DNA of 64,000 nt from Winslowiella toletana (GCF_032164335.1 NZ_CP134152.1:2604001-2668000); one strand, 5' to 3'; counted from the stretch's first letter, positions 42,809-53,833 are shown. Program-made: numbers and translations. The notes: a model not told the origin generated them from the sequence alone.

Positions 42809-45800
42809 TCGTCAGCCCCCTCGAACAGAGGGGGCTTTGCGACATCCTCTATCAACGACGTCAGGCCGCCCTCACTTTGTTCGGTTAACGGCGTAGTCTG
42901 TACATGCAAGCGATAACGTTTACCGTTATTTTCCAGCACCAGGCCGTGGTATTTATCCTCCAGCCAGTTAAGCGACTTCAGATAGATTTTTTCCCAACCG
43001 CTGCTGCCTCCGATAAGTTGATTATTCGCGCCTATGGCGGTGCCGTCCTCAAGCATCATGACGGTATGGGACGTCAGGGTAATATTGGGCTGGGGATCGA
43101 CATCAATAAATACCATTCTTGCGGCAGGCTCCGCCCTCTCAAGCTGTTCCAGCGAATGAATCACCTTGCTCGCCTCACCGAGAAAGTATCGGTAATTCCC
43201 GGACTGCGTTGACTCTCGCAACTTGCTGGCTACTGACTGGCTGATAAATCCGGCACTGGCCTGTAAATTGATCAGCGGTATCCACGGCGCATTATCACCA
43301 CCCGCCAGTGCCTGTTGCGAGGTTTCAAACTCCGGCAGCAGAATATAATGTTTCGCCAGGCTCATCAGCTCGTGCAGTGCGAATGCGTCATCAATCAACA
43401 GTGGGCTGACAGGTATTGGCCGCTTACCCAGCGGGGCCAGAACCTGTTTAACCTGATCGGTGATATCATCGGGTGCCAGCACAAATAAAATATCTTCGGC
43501 GGCAAAAGTATCATTGAGCTGATTATTTTCCATCTGCGCCTCGGTGCTGTTAAGGGCGAAAATCAGCGGCACTTTCAGGTGATAACTGTTTTTCTCCAGC
43601 CAGCGCGCACCGCTTTCAAGCCGGGAAAGCCGCATTTTCGCCAGCGTGACATTTTGCTCTTTCGCCTGCTTCAGGAACAGATCATCAAATCCTGGCGCAT
43701 ACAGGCTGCTGACTTCCGCCGCCGTGCCTGCCGCAATAATCTGATCGGGGGGATAACCCTGGATACGGTTTTGCTCGAATAGCGCCTTTGGCGCGGCAAA
43801 GTTAGTCAGAGTAACATTACCCTGATTATCGCTACTGATACCGCGTATATCGCTGGCAACCAGCAGATACTCTCCGGCAGGCAGTGCCGCTGGCCGCTGG
43901 CTAATCTTTTTATTGGCCAGCACGTTAAGCTTTTTCCCCATGGCATCAAACCCCTGGATATAACCTTTAGCAAACAGATCGCCAAGCTTCAGGCTAATTA
44001 AATCAGTGATGATTATCATCCCATGTTTATTGATACTCTCTTCTTCAAGAGAATGAAGCGACTGGCGCCATATCGCCTGGCTAGCATCTATTTCAGACAG
44101 CGCAGCCCGTTTTGCTAAGGCTTTATACCAGTCAGGTTGCAGGATTATCGAGTCAGAAGACAGAGATATCAGCATCGACCTTCCCGGCACCAGAGGATTA
44201 AATCGTGCACGAGCCTGAGACAATGTATTAAACCACTCAACGCCGATCGCTTTATTCTGATTCAGAGTAAATAAGCGTTCTTGCCAGCCCTCTTCACTAC
44301 AAATTGATCTCCCCAACGGATCGCTGGCTTTAAAATTCTCGGCAGTAAATTCGATGATGGTATCGTCTATTTCACAGAGTTCTGCATCAATATCAGGCTT
44401 AGGCGATTTCACCCTGGCGATATAACGAAGAGCAGGCTGCGCATCACCGATACTGCTCCAGCTGGCCACCGCGCCAATCTCTACTTTATGTCCACGAGCC
44501 TGCAAGTAGTGCTGAACAACTTCGGCAAAATTACCCTGCTCAGCCGTCATCATTTTCGGTTGCAACAACTGTTTATGGTGCTGGTTAATATATTGTGCAA
44601 AGTCAGCCAGCTCATGTTTAATCTGGCTGACCGGTGCCGGATACCTGGCATCAATAAACGAAAACGGATAATGTTTACCAAAGGGTTCAGCCGGTAAGGT
44701 TAAGCCAGCAATGCGACGAATTTCTCTTTTATAAGCCGAAAATACCTGTTTAGCATGTTGAATAATTTGGTTGGATACTGTTTCCGGCAATTTATCCCAG
44801 CCAATTTTAATCACCTTGCTGCCCTGCCTGAACAGGCCAACTATCGTTCTGGTACCATACTGAGTCACCAGGTAACGCCCGCCTTCACCCAGTAATACCA
44901 GTGCGGCGTCAATATAGGCTCTTTGTGCTTCTTCCGGGCGATCGGCGGTGATAGCTTTCACCAGTCCGGGAAAAACAGACAATGTAGAGGTAAACGTAAA
45001 ACTGGCTTTCCAGCTGGAAATCGCCGCGAAGATTCCCCTGCCCATGCTCGTCAACCCTGCTACCGGAGCAAGAGTGGCCGGCACGGTTAAAATACTCACC
45101 AGCGTGGAGATAGTGTCCAGGACTTCAATGGCACTGTCGCGAAAGTGCTCAACGTTGGATTTTACCAGATAATCCATATCAGATTTGAGCGTAGTCACCA
45201 GGCTGGTCAGACAATCCTCGTGATGATTACGGCTTTTTATCAGCACCAGCATACTTTTATCTACGTCAGGCGCTATCCACTCTCTTTCAGTACGAAGCTT
45301 ACCCGACACCCTGATAGCATAATATCCTGACGTATTGATTTTAATCTTGTTATCACTAATTTCTGCCCGTTCGGAGGTCAGGCGCGCTTTAATTGACATA
45401 TTTTTTTCAATTAAATCGAGTAACTTTTCAGCCTTGCCACCATGGTATAAACAGAGAAACTCAGCCGGGTCGATCCTGACTGAATAAGCACTTTTGTCCC
45501 ACATGGAAAGAATAATACCTTTACTGAAAGAATCCGTTTCCGTCGCGATAAAAATCAGATTAGTTAACCGTTCCCCTTGCCAGACCAGGCGAAAAAATCT
45601 TTTCTGACTTACCGCCTCGCGTACCTGTTGATTAGTCATCTCACTGCGATTTTGTTTATTCTTTTCATAAAAAGCATCCAGTGCGTGCTCGAAGGTTTTT
45701 TGAAATAAACTCAGTACCCCCTGTTTTATCACGCCCTCAGTGAGAGCCTCTTCCAGTTCACGCATATACAGCGCCTGCATATCAATTTCCAGCAGTCGCT

Positions 45801-48096
45801 GTTTCAGCTCACTGCTGACGCCAGCAGGAAAAATAAAATTCATACTCTCATAGCGAAAATGCTTACGTAAATATTCCCGGGTGACAATATCCATAACGGT
45901 GTAGTTGCCGAGAGATTGCAAAGTACCGGCATAACCCGGCATCGGAATATGCTGCCGGCCATGACTTGACGGCAACCTGACCGCAATATTGACCGGCGTG
46001 CGGGCGTTGATTTTAGTGGTATCCCCCCTGAACTCTTTGACGATCAGATCCACTTTATCGGTTAACCATTTATGCACATCCCATACCGGAGATTGAATTT
46101 TCAACAGAATATCGGTCATTTCATTTAAACTGGCTCTGCCGATGCCTGTTCCGGCCAGCCAGGTGGCCTGCTGATTGTTAGTGCTCTGCCAGTCCATATT
46201 TTCTGCGCTATCAATATCAGCCACCGGTCTGTACAGAATAAAACCTTCAATTTCCTTGCGCAGGGCATTGCTCCACTCTGGATGAAAATTAAGCGTCAAA
46301 TGCGGTTGGCTGCCCTGCGCTTCATCGATCATGTGCAGCGCCTGCTCCAGCGGTAACACCTTGTCGCGGATTTCCCCCTGATACTGTTGAGTTACGGTAA
46401 CCCGTGAATATTTCGTTAACTGTTCGCGATATGTCAGCAGCAGTGACTGATAGAAATCATCGACAGTAAATGACGATGCCAGCCGTTGACGTTGATTTTT
46501 AAACCGCGCAGGTAGCTCTGATTTCTGCGCGCTGGCGGCGGATAACGGCCAGGCCGAGCCCGTGGAAACCGGCGTAGCCTGCAGCCTGGGGTGCTGCCAT
46601 AGCGTCTGATAACTGAGGCCGCCCAGCCAGCCGCTGGCGGGCAGGCTGTCAGCCTCAGTTGCAGCAGAATCAGCTGACAGAATGTTATTTATCCTGTGTA
46701 GCCGATCTGCGAGCTTGATATCCTGCTGCGCTGGGATCGGAAACGAAGCAGATAGCATTAGCCTTGAGGCCATCTGTCTGAGTTTGTCAGCAGACGGCTC
46801 CCCGGCTGACGGCGGCAAAGCGATCAGCGTATCTCCCGGCCCGGCTAACGCTGTCACGGTCTGGGGCCGTGGCAAGGTAGACGGAATCGTCACTCCCTGC
46901 AGCCGTACAGGAAAATCTCCACTCTCTATCTGCAAACGTGAAGCTACCTTTCCCGTCTCATCCAGCACCAGTGAGCGCCAGAACTGCACACCCGCCAGCG
47001 GCTCTGCTTTAACTGAACGGTTTGTCGCTGACGGCGCACAGCCCACCGCCAGATTCAATGGCTGCATTTCTCGCTTAAGCAACTCGATACAGGTATTGGC
47101 CTCGACTAACAGATCGGTATCGGCCACTCCCGCCATATTCAGAGCGCTGTTCACCAGCCAGCCATCGGCAGGCAGCGTCGATACCGGGGCAGTTGCAGGG
47201 AATATATCGGAGGTGACGCTTATGTTGGGTGGCTGCCCGGCAGTGACGCTTCTGGCAGGATGCAGTAATGGCTGCATACCATCACTGCCGTGCAGATCGT
47301 CCAGCCGCCTTTCCAGCCAGCCGTTGATACAGAGAAACAGGTTTTTATCCGAAGTTGCACGGCGGTGACTACCCGTCAGTGATGGCTCGCTATCCAGCGT
47401 GCCAAGCCAGTGGTGTAAATGGATTCTCAGTTCTGCCTCCAGCGTATTCAGCCCCCCCTGCCGCCGGACCTGCCACAACACCTGAATAGCCCATACCACC
47501 ATCGGCAGTAAAGGATGGATCTTATTCAACTGGTCGCTGAACACTTTCAGCCGCAATAGCGCTGGCAGCGCATTTTCACCGATGCCGTTACTTTGCCTGG
47601 CTGCGGCCTGATTAATTTCATCAACCAACAGCTGATACAACGCCGGCTGGTTTTGTTGCAGCCGAAAAAAGCTGTCCAGCTCCAGTGCTGATGGCTTCAG
47701 ACCCAGCGCCAGGCTGGCTAAAGCGCACAACTGCTCTGCGCCAAGCAGTGGTTGTGGTATCGCGGGTAACCAGCGTTTGAGGGAGTGAAAGCGATCACTT
47801 TCGCCACTGGTACGCATTATTGCCACTGCATCTGCTTGCTGTAAGCGGCGGCGAATAGCGACAACAAATTCTGCGGCGGTGTGCTGCGCCACGCCGTAAC
47901 GAGCACCGGCCTGATTAAACGCCAGTTGATAATCCTGTGCGGGTGGAGCAACCGACAAACTAAACGAAGTGTTTATCACCGCAGTCAATAAGTTGCCCCA
48001 TACGCTGCGCCCACGCTGATTTTCTGCTGACGCAACTGAGGTCGTGCTGGCCAGCTGCGCAACGCCAACGCCAGGCTGAAAGGAGGTAGGTTTCAC
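42805..48096 (-). CDS. Giant toxin-like protein 1 (single C-terminal module)
   Basis: About 1763 residues, third gene of the tandem operon. The backbone is shared with the two upstream paralogues: an N-terminal helical part (DYQLAFNQAGARYG, then LLVDEINQAAARQ), a block with CIELLKREMQPLNLAVGCAP, and a central part with VRLPSSHGRQHIPMPGY and EYLRKHFRYESMNF. A hydrophobic region near 985-1060 (VLDTISTLVSILTVPATLAP) could insert in membranes. It ends with one module (SHTVMM...NNQLIGGSSGWEKI, about 1640-1740). There is no signal peptide. The architecture recalls dermonecrotic-toxin-like or effector proteins of plant-associated Pseudomonas, but I cannot confirm a family. I choose GTG 48096 by alignment with the paralogues; ATG 48105 is possible. 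Confidence 0.75.
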   Translation of the reverse strand: MKPTSFQPGVGVAQLASTTSVASAENQRGRSVWGNLLTAVINTSFSLSVAPPAQDYQLAFNQAGARYGVAQHTAAEFVVAIRRRLQQADAVAIMRTSGESDRFHSLKRWLPAIPQPLLGAEQLCALASLALGLKPSALELDSFFRLQQNQPALYQLLVDEINQAAARQSNGIGENALPALLRLKVFSDQLNKIHPLLPMVVWAIQVLWQVRRQGGLNTLEAELRIHLHHWLGTLDSEPSLTGSHRRATSDKNLFLCINGWLERRLDDLHGSDGMQPLLHPARSVTAGQPPNISVTSDIFPATAPVSTLPADGWLVNSALNMAGVADTDLLVEANTCIELLKREMQPLNLAVGCAPSATNRSVKAEPLAGVQFWRSLVLDETGKVASRLQIESGDFPVRLQGVTIPSTLPRPQTVTALAGPGDTLIALPPSAGEPSADKLRQMASRLMLSASFPIPAQQDIKLADRLHRINNILSADSAATEADSLPASGWLGGLSYQTLWQHPRLQATPVSTGSAWPLSAASAQKSELPARFKNQRQRLASSFTVDDFYQSLLLTYREQLTKYSRVTVTQQYQGEIRDKVLPLEQALHMIDEAQGSQPHLTLNFHPEWSNALRKEIEGFILYRPVADIDSAENMDWQSTNNQQATWLAGTGIGRASLNEMTDILLKIQSPVWDVHKWLTDKVDLIVKEFRGDTTKINARTPVNIAVRLPSSHGRQHIPMPGYAGTLQSLGNYTVMDIVTREYLRKHFRYESMNFIFPAGVSSELKQRLLEIDMQALYMRELEEALTEGVIKQGVLSLFQKTFEHALDAFYEKNKQNRSEMTNQQVREAVSQKRFFRLVWQGERLTNLIFIATETDSFSKGIILSMWDKSAYSVRIDPAEFLCLYHGGKAEKLLDLIEKNMSIKARLTSERAEISDNKIKINTSGYYAIRVSGKLRTEREWIAPDVDKSMLVLIKSRNHHEDCLTSLVTTLKSDMDYLVKSNVEHFRDSAIEVLDTISTLVSILTVPATLAPVAGLTSMGRGIFAAISSWKASFTFTSTLSVFPGLVKAITADRPEEAQRAYIDAALVLLGEGGRYLVTQYGTRTIVGLFRQGSKVIKIGWDKLPETVSNQIIQHAKQVFSAYKREIRRIAGLTLPAEPFGKHYPFSFIDARYPAPVSQIKHELADFAQYINQHHKQLLQPKMMTAEQGNFAEVVQHYLQARGHKVEIGAVASWSSIGDAQPALRYIARVKSPKPDIDAELCEIDDTIIEFTAENFKASDPLGRSICSEEGWQERLFTLNQNKAIGVEWFNTLSQARARFNPLVPGRSMLISLSSDSIILQPDWYKALAKRAALSEIDASQAIWRQSLHSLEEESINKHGMIIITDLISLKLGDLFAKGYIQGFDAMGKKLNVLANKKISQRPAALPAGEYLLVASDIRGISSDNQGNVTLTNFAAPKALFEQNRIQGYPPDQIIAAGTAAEVSSLYAPGFDDLFLKQAKEQNVTLAKMRLSRLESGARWLEKNSYHLKVPLIFALNSTEAQMENNQLNDTFAAEDILFVLAPDDITDQVKQVLAPLGKRPIPVSPLLIDDAFALHELMSLAKHYILLPEFETSQQALAGGDNAPWIPLINLQASAGFISQSVASKLRESTQSGNYRYFLGEASKVIHSLEQLERAEPAARMVFIDVDPQPNITLTSHTVMMLEDGTAIGANNQLIGGSSGWEKIYLKSLNWLEDKYHGLVLENNGKRYRLHVQTTPLTEQSEGGLTSLIEDVAKPPLFEGADD
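42814..42840 (+). terminator. Terminator of the carrier operon, inside the converging gene
   Basis: AGCCCCCTC-GAACA-GAGGGGGCT followed by TTTG is a perfect nine-base-pair terminator stem, six bases after the YbdD stop. On the minus strand the same bases encode the residues P-P-L-F-E-G near the C-terminus of the giant protein ending at 42805. Confidence 0.75.
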
Positions 48097-48157
48097 AATA
48101 ATCATCCATTACAAGGGGTAACGCTCCAGGTACATCCTTTAATTCGACCGGTTAGCC

Positions 48158-51100
48158 TTAGCTCCACGGAGGAATAATGATGCAATTGAAACGGCGGCTT
48201 CCTGCCTCCAACACCAGGCCCAGCCGGGTATCATTGCTGTACTGCAGCGCAGCCAAGTGGATTTTATTCCACCCTGCATCACCGCCTAAAACCTGATTGT
48301 TAACGCCGGCGGCAAATCCGCCGTAGGTCATAATCATGGCATGAACTAATTTATGTTTACCGGCAGCGGTCTTTTCCGTAAAGGCAATGCGGGAGCCGGG
48401 AACCGCCTCAAATAGCTCTGACAGACTGCGGGCGAGTTGCGGATACTGACCGAGGAATAACTCGAAGTTATCTTCGCTGGTGCTGTGCATAATCAGACTG
48501 GCGGTATTTTTATCGAGAAGTTCTGCCTCCTGATACAGTTTTACTAATTCTCCCCAGTAAACCTTTAAATTATCCGCAATGTCAGGGTTGTCTATATGAT
48601 TTTCCGCCAGGGAGATGACCCGCCTGATGGCGGTATCCAGCCCCTCTCCCGGCGGAGATAATGGCGCAACCGGCTGTTCCAGTGAGGTCTGAATCAGCAT
48701 CCTGAACTTCGCGCCGTTAAATTCGAGTACAAAACCGTATTGCGCATCCTCAATCCAGTTCAGCGTCGTCAGATACATTTTTTGCCAGCCAGGCTTACCG
48801 CCAATAATCTGATTATCGGCTCCTACCGCCGCCCCCTCTCTCAGCATCATCATGGCATGTGACAACGGCGGTTCGCCTGGCCCTGCCTGCATCTCGCTAA
48901 AGATGCAACGCGCGCCGGGTTGTGCCTTACGGATATCATCAAGACTCTTTACCCGCCGGGGATTTTTTTCCAGAAATAATCGGTAATCTTCCGCCCGAAC
49001 CTGCTGCTGCAACACCTTCAACTGCATATGATCGATAAACCCGCTACTGGCCTGCAAATTTACAATCGCCATCCACGGACGCAGGCTGTCTTTTTCCATC
49101 GCCAGCCGGGCATCTTCAAAGCCCGGGAGCAAGGCATAACTTTCTGCCAGCGCAATGGCTTTTAGCAACTTCGGCGAATATTCAATAAGTAGCGCGCTAA
49201 CCGGAATCGGGGCGGCACGCAGCGTGCTCAGAATCTGCCTGACCGGTCTGAGGAGATCCTGCGGTGCAATAACAAACAGCAGCGCTTCCAGCGGCAGAGT
49301 GGCATTGATTTGATTATTTACTATGGTGGAATCATCGGCTAACCGCGTTTTATCCACCGCAATAATCAACGGGACGTGAGCATATTTGACTTCCTTACCC
49401 AGCGAGTCAGTTGCCGCCTCCAGCAGCGCCAACCGCTGTTCCGGCAGGGCGATATCCGTCCGATTGCGATGCACCAGAAATTCATCCACACGGTAGGCAT
49501 ACAGTTGGCTGGTTTCCGCCGCCATTCCGGCCTCAAGCACCTGCCGGGGTAAATATCCCTGTAGCCTCTGCTGCTTTATCAGTGCTGCTGGTGCACCAAA
49601 GTCGGTCAGTGTGACAGTGCCATTGGCAATATCACTAATGCCGCGCAGATCGCAGCCTATCAGCAGATAGTCACCTTCAGGTAACGGGACCGGCTGCATA
49701 GCAACAGGATTCTCAGCCAACAGGCGCAGCTTTTCACCCATCTCATCAAACGTCGGCAGCGTACCAACAACAAAACGCTGCCCAAGCCGCAGACTCAGCG
49801 TCTCGGGGTTAAATCCGTAAACATTAATCAGGGTTTCCAGTAGATAAATTTCTTTCCGTACTTTTTCTTGCAGCTTTTCAATCTCCTCTAATGCACTCTG
49901 TTTTATTTGCTGATGACGCCATTCGGGACATAACGCCATTGAGTCCGGGAAAGAAGAGAGGGCCAGCTGTCGTGAGTGAATGGTTACCCGATAGCGTTCT
50001 TTGACCTGCTCCAGCGTGCTGTACCAGACGATGCTGACGGCTTTATCTTTGAACTGCGCCCGAGCCAACCACTGCTCTTCAGCAGTGATGATGATTTGCT
50101 CAGTATCACCCGGTTTATAATGCGAAATCGTAAATTCAATGATGCTGTTTTCGACGGGATGAGCGGAATGCGCACCACCAACCGGCGCGGAAATAACTTT
50201 AAGTGGATAGTGATTTACTGGTCGACCGTCACTCAGGCTTCCCCATACTAATATCTCGCCAATTTCAACCTGATAGTGATTACTTTGCAGGTACTCCATC
50301 AGAATACCCGGCATCATAACCAGATTGGTAAACAGATTTTTACCGGTAAATAACTGTCTGTGGTGATTATTTAAAAAATCAGGAAAGCCTTCAATCACCT
50401 TTCGAATCATTTCGATCGGTGCCGGGGATTTCGCTTTTCGCAGCAATTGCGGATACTGTGGTCGTGAGACGTTATCAGGTAAAGGCACACCAAAAATACG
50501 GCACATCGCGGAATTATAAATACTGAAGGTGTTTTTTGTATATTGCAATATCTTATCTGAAACAATCCCTGGTAACTGGTCAACGTGAATTTTAACCATT
50601 CTGTTGCCCTGCTTGAATAAACTTACCAATACTTTTGGGCAGTGCTGTGCAATCAGATAACTTCCTCCCTCACCGATCAGACCCAGCGCAGCGTTCAGGT
50701 AGGCCTTTTGCGCCTCTACACGTCGGTCAGCGGTGAATCCTTTAACCAGGTTGGGAAATATTGTTAAGGAAGCCGACTGCACTAAGCTGGTTTTCCAGTT
50801 AGTTACCGCGGTCGCCAGTTTGGCCGCTGACTCACTGATTCCCTTAAGCGGTATAGCCGCATTTGGCATCACGTATAATCCAATCATCAATGCTACCGTA
50901 TTGAGGACTTCAATGGTGCTGTCTCTGAAGTGCTCGGCATCAGATTTGATCAGGTAATCCATATCTGCACGCAGGGTATAGACAAAGGATTTAAGGAGTT
51001 CTACCTCGATGCCACCTTGCGGGATATTGAGCGACACTATCGACTTGTCAGTGCTTGGTTCTACCCATGTTTTTTTTACCCAAGTCTTACCGACAAATTC

Positions 51101-53833
51101 AAGTTTAAAGTAGCCTGAATGATTGATTTCAATCTGATTATTCCTGATATTTGCACTGGGGCACTCGCGCCGTCCCTTAACTGACATACTCTTATAAACC
51201 ACATCAATAAAATCTTCTGCTTTGCTTTTATCAAAAAAAGAGAGGTTTCCGGCCAAATCAATATTCACCTCCCAGGAATTTTCATTCCACAGTGAAATAA
51301 TCACACCCTGACTAACACTTCCTTCTTCCGCGGGAATAAAAAGCATATTATTCAACCTGTGACCATGCCACTCAATCTGAAATACCCGATCATTCAGAAT
51401 GGCTGCGCGAATCTTACTCTCATCAAAGTAACTTTTTATGGCTTTAGTTTTTAAGCTCCAGCTTTCAACTGCGCGCTCAAACATAATCCTGAACAACCTA
51501 AGCATTCCAGCTTTAACATCGCCTTCCGAAAGCACCTGTGTCAGTTCGGTAATATATTTCGATTGTAAATCAGTATTCAGTATACTCTTTTTAAGGCTGT
51601 CGCTAATATTGGCAGGAAATTTAAATTCCAGGCTCTCATAGCGATAATTTCCGCGTAAATATTCCCGCGTAAAAATATCCAGTAGCGTATAGTCGCCGAC
51701 TTTAAACCATTGCCCGGATAAAACAGGCAGCGGCAGATACTGCCTGCCCTGATTAACAGGCAGCCTGACGCCGACGCCGATTGGGGTAGTACCGTTAACC
51801 TTGCGAATATCACCGCCGCCGTCAATAACGATCTGATTAATTTTATCATTAATCCAGCTGCGAACATCCCAGACCGGCGACCGCAACTTATTGATCACCT
51901 CATCCATTTTATCGAGGCTTTTTCTCGCCAGCCCGACGCCAATTAACCAGGCAGCATACTGATTTTCAGCACTTTCCCAGTTCATCGGTTCTTGTGGATC
52001 GATATCCGCCAGCAGCGCACCCGAGGCAAAGTTCTCCACTTCGGTACGCAGCGAAGCACTCCAGTCCGGATGATAGTTCAGCGTCAGATGCGGTACGTCG
52101 CGGTGTGGTTCGGTGATCATTTGTAAAGCACGTAACAGCGGCATCAGCTGATCGCTGATATCGCCATGATGATTAAGCGTCACGGTCACGTCAGGATAGT
52201 TAATTAACTCCTCGCGATATTTGAACAACAGTGACTGATAAAAATCTTCTGCCGTTATCGCCACAGACCCAGCGTTCGGCTTACTGATAATGGCGGGAAG
52301 CGTTACCATGCCAAAAAATTGGCCGGCAGCACCAGGCAAGGGCCAGGCATTCGCGCCAACCTCGGGGATTACGTGGTGCGGATGCGCCATCTTGTGTAAT
52401 AGCTGGTTAAAAAAACCAGCTTGTAAGGGAATTGCCACCTCTCTTTCGCCCGGGCGATAAAATACCGGATTCTTAACCGACCGGACCCGGTCTGCTATTC
52501 CATCAGGCAAGCTAAGCTGATGTTCTGTCCAGCGCTTTAATCCAGAGTAAAGCTGACTGATATCTTCATTGTCCTGCTGCTGCTGTTCAGACGGAAGCAA
52601 CATCAGTACATCATCCGGCCCGGCCAGCTCATTCACCGCGCGCGCACGTGGCTGATGGTCCGGAATGCTCACACCCGACAGCATAAAAGGTTGTGGGCCA
52701 GTTTCAATTTGCAGACGTTCAAACAGCTGGCCACGACTATCCTGCGTCACTGAGTAGGCAAATTGAGTACTGGCAACTTCACTATTCTGCTGCGGAACTG
52801 AATGATTAAGCCTCGGAACCGGGCAGCCTGTAGCAAAATTGACCGGTGCAGTGTGGAGTTTCAGCATTTCATGGCAGGTTTTTACCTTTACCAGTAGCTC
52901 AGCACACTCATTTCCCGCCACGTTCAGCTCACTGTTGCTCACCCATCCCTCAGCAGCCACCAGCAATTGACGACTTTCAGCCTCCTCTGGCGACATTTCC
53001 CTGTAATCCGCTGCGCTTCTGCCCGACTCCGGCAGCCGCTGACGATCGTCACTCAGCCGCCGCTCCACCCAGTTATTTAGCAGGCTGTACAGGTTTTGGT
53101 CCGACAGTGCCAGCCTGCCGGGATGCTGACCGGGAGAACTCCCGTCAAAAGAGGACAGCCACTGATGCAGTTGCAGTCTTAATTCGGTATCCAGCGCCGA
53201 CATTATTCCCTGCCTGCTGATTTGCCACAGTATCTGTGCTGCCCAGACTACCGTGGGTAACAGCGGATGAAGAGAACGGAGATTATCACTGACCACCCGG
53301 AGCCTGAGCAGCTGCGGAATGGCACGCATGGCGACGCTGGTCTGCTGTGCTGCGGCAGCCTGATTGATTTCATCCACCAGCAGGTTATACAGCGCGGGAT
53401 GGGTCATCTCCAGACTGACAAAAAATGCCGGGCTAAACCTTTGCGGGTTGATATTCAACGCCAGACAAGCCAGTTTGCGCAGCTGGTTTTCGCTCAGTAA
53501 TGGCATCACAACGGTCGGCAACCATTGTTTGATACCATCAAAGGAGCGATCTTCAGGCTGCTGGCGCATCAGTTGCAGCGCTTCCGGCTGTTGTAGCCGA
53601 CGGCGAATGCTGGCAATAAACTCGCCGGCATCCCGCTGCGGCTGAGTAAAATCTTGCCTGGCTTCTGCAAACGCGCGCGAATAATCATGTTCCGGCGCGG
53701 TACGAAACAGGGCGTACGACAGATTAATGATCGCTTTCAGTGAGCCAATCAACCTGCCCTGAGCCACACTGTTGTTGGCATGCATCGCTGAGGCCGCCAC
53801 AATACTTTCTGAATGAGAAAAATTTAATTTCAT
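48158..53833 (-). CDS. Giant toxin-like protein 2 (two C-terminal modules)
   Basis: About 1891 residues, middle gene of the operon, 52 bases or more from its neighbour. It shares the full backbone of the other two: DYSRAFAEARQDF, LLVDEINQAAAAQ, CHEMLKLHTAPVNFATGCPV, GQWFKVGDYTLLDIFTREYL, and a hydrophobic stretch near 975-1040 (VLNTVALMIGLYVMPNAAIP). The C-terminus carries two related modules: SHAMMM...ADNQIIGGKPGWQKM (about 1655) and HAMIM...VNNQVLGGDAGWNKI (about 1830). I start at ATG 53833 (MKLNFSHSES) with AAGGA upstream; the frame is open 20 codons further. No signal peptide is seen. The function is unknown; a secreted or injected toxin is an inference from size, membrane region and modular tail. 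Confidence 0.75.
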   Translation of the reverse strand: MKLNFSHSESIVAASAMHANNSVAQGRLIGSLKAIINLSYALFRTAPEHDYSRAFAEARQDFTQPQRDAGEFIASIRRRLQQPEALQLMRQQPEDRSFDGIKQWLPTVVMPLLSENQLRKLACLALNINPQRFSPAFFVSLEMTHPALYNLLVDEINQAAAAQQTSVAMRAIPQLLRLRVVSDNLRSLHPLLPTVVWAAQILWQISRQGIMSALDTELRLQLHQWLSSFDGSSPGQHPGRLALSDQNLYSLLNNWVERRLSDDRQRLPESGRSAADYREMSPEEAESRQLLVAAEGWVSNSELNVAGNECAELLVKVKTCHEMLKLHTAPVNFATGCPVPRLNHSVPQQNSEVASTQFAYSVTQDSRGQLFERLQIETGPQPFMLSGVSIPDHQPRARAVNELAGPDDVLMLLPSEQQQQDNEDISQLYSGLKRWTEHQLSLPDGIADRVRSVKNPVFYRPGEREVAIPLQAGFFNQLLHKMAHPHHVIPEVGANAWPLPGAAGQFFGMVTLPAIISKPNAGSVAITAEDFYQSLLFKYREELINYPDVTVTLNHHGDISDQLMPLLRALQMITEPHRDVPHLTLNYHPDWSASLRTEVENFASGALLADIDPQEPMNWESAENQYAAWLIGVGLARKSLDKMDEVINKLRSPVWDVRSWINDKINQIVIDGGGDIRKVNGTTPIGVGVRLPVNQGRQYLPLPVLSGQWFKVGDYTLLDIFTREYLRGNYRYESLEFKFPANISDSLKKSILNTDLQSKYITELTQVLSEGDVKAGMLRLFRIMFERAVESWSLKTKAIKSYFDESKIRAAILNDRVFQIEWHGHRLNNMLFIPAEEGSVSQGVIISLWNENSWEVNIDLAGNLSFFDKSKAEDFIDVVYKSMSVKGRRECPSANIRNNQIEINHSGYFKLEFVGKTWVKKTWVEPSTDKSIVSLNIPQGGIEVELLKSFVYTLRADMDYLIKSDAEHFRDSTIEVLNTVALMIGLYVMPNAAIPLKGISESAAKLATAVTNWKTSLVQSASLTIFPNLVKGFTADRRVEAQKAYLNAALGLIGEGGSYLIAQHCPKVLVSLFKQGNRMVKIHVDQLPGIVSDKILQYTKNTFSIYNSAMCRIFGVPLPDNVSRPQYPQLLRKAKSPAPIEMIRKVIEGFPDFLNNHHRQLFTGKNLFTNLVMMPGILMEYLQSNHYQVEIGEILVWGSLSDGRPVNHYPLKVISAPVGGAHSAHPVENSIIEFTISHYKPGDTEQIIITAEEQWLARAQFKDKAVSIVWYSTLEQVKERYRVTIHSRQLALSSFPDSMALCPEWRHQQIKQSALEEIEKLQEKVRKEIYLLETLINVYGFNPETLSLRLGQRFVVGTLPTFDEMGEKLRLLAENPVAMQPVPLPEGDYLLIGCDLRGISDIANGTVTLTDFGAPAALIKQQRLQGYLPRQVLEAGMAAETSQLYAYRVDEFLVHRNRTDIALPEQRLALLEAATDSLGKEVKYAHVPLIIAVDKTRLADDSTIVNNQINATLPLEALLFVIAPQDLLRPVRQILSTLRAAPIPVSALLIEYSPKLLKAIALAESYALLPGFEDARLAMEKDSLRPWMAIVNLQASSGFIDHMQLKVLQQQVRAEDYRLFLEKNPRRVKSLDDIRKAQPGARCIFSEMQAGPGEPPLSHAMMMLREGAAVGADNQIIGGKPGWQKMYLTTLNWIEDAQYGFVLEFNGAKFRMLIQTSLEQPVAPLSPPGEGLDTAIRRVISLAENHIDNPDIADNLKVYWGELVKLYQEAELLDKNTASLIMHSTSEDNFELFLGQYPQLARSLSELFEAVPGSRIAFTEKTAAGKHKLVHAMIMTYGGFAAGVNNQVLGGDAGWNKIHLAALQYSNDTRLGLVLEAGSRRFNCIIIPPWS

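Noticed and set aside
46682..47368. 228-codon plus-strand frame inside giant gene 1
   Set aside because: Antisense to a conserved backbone that is shared by three paralogues; composition follows the opposite strand.
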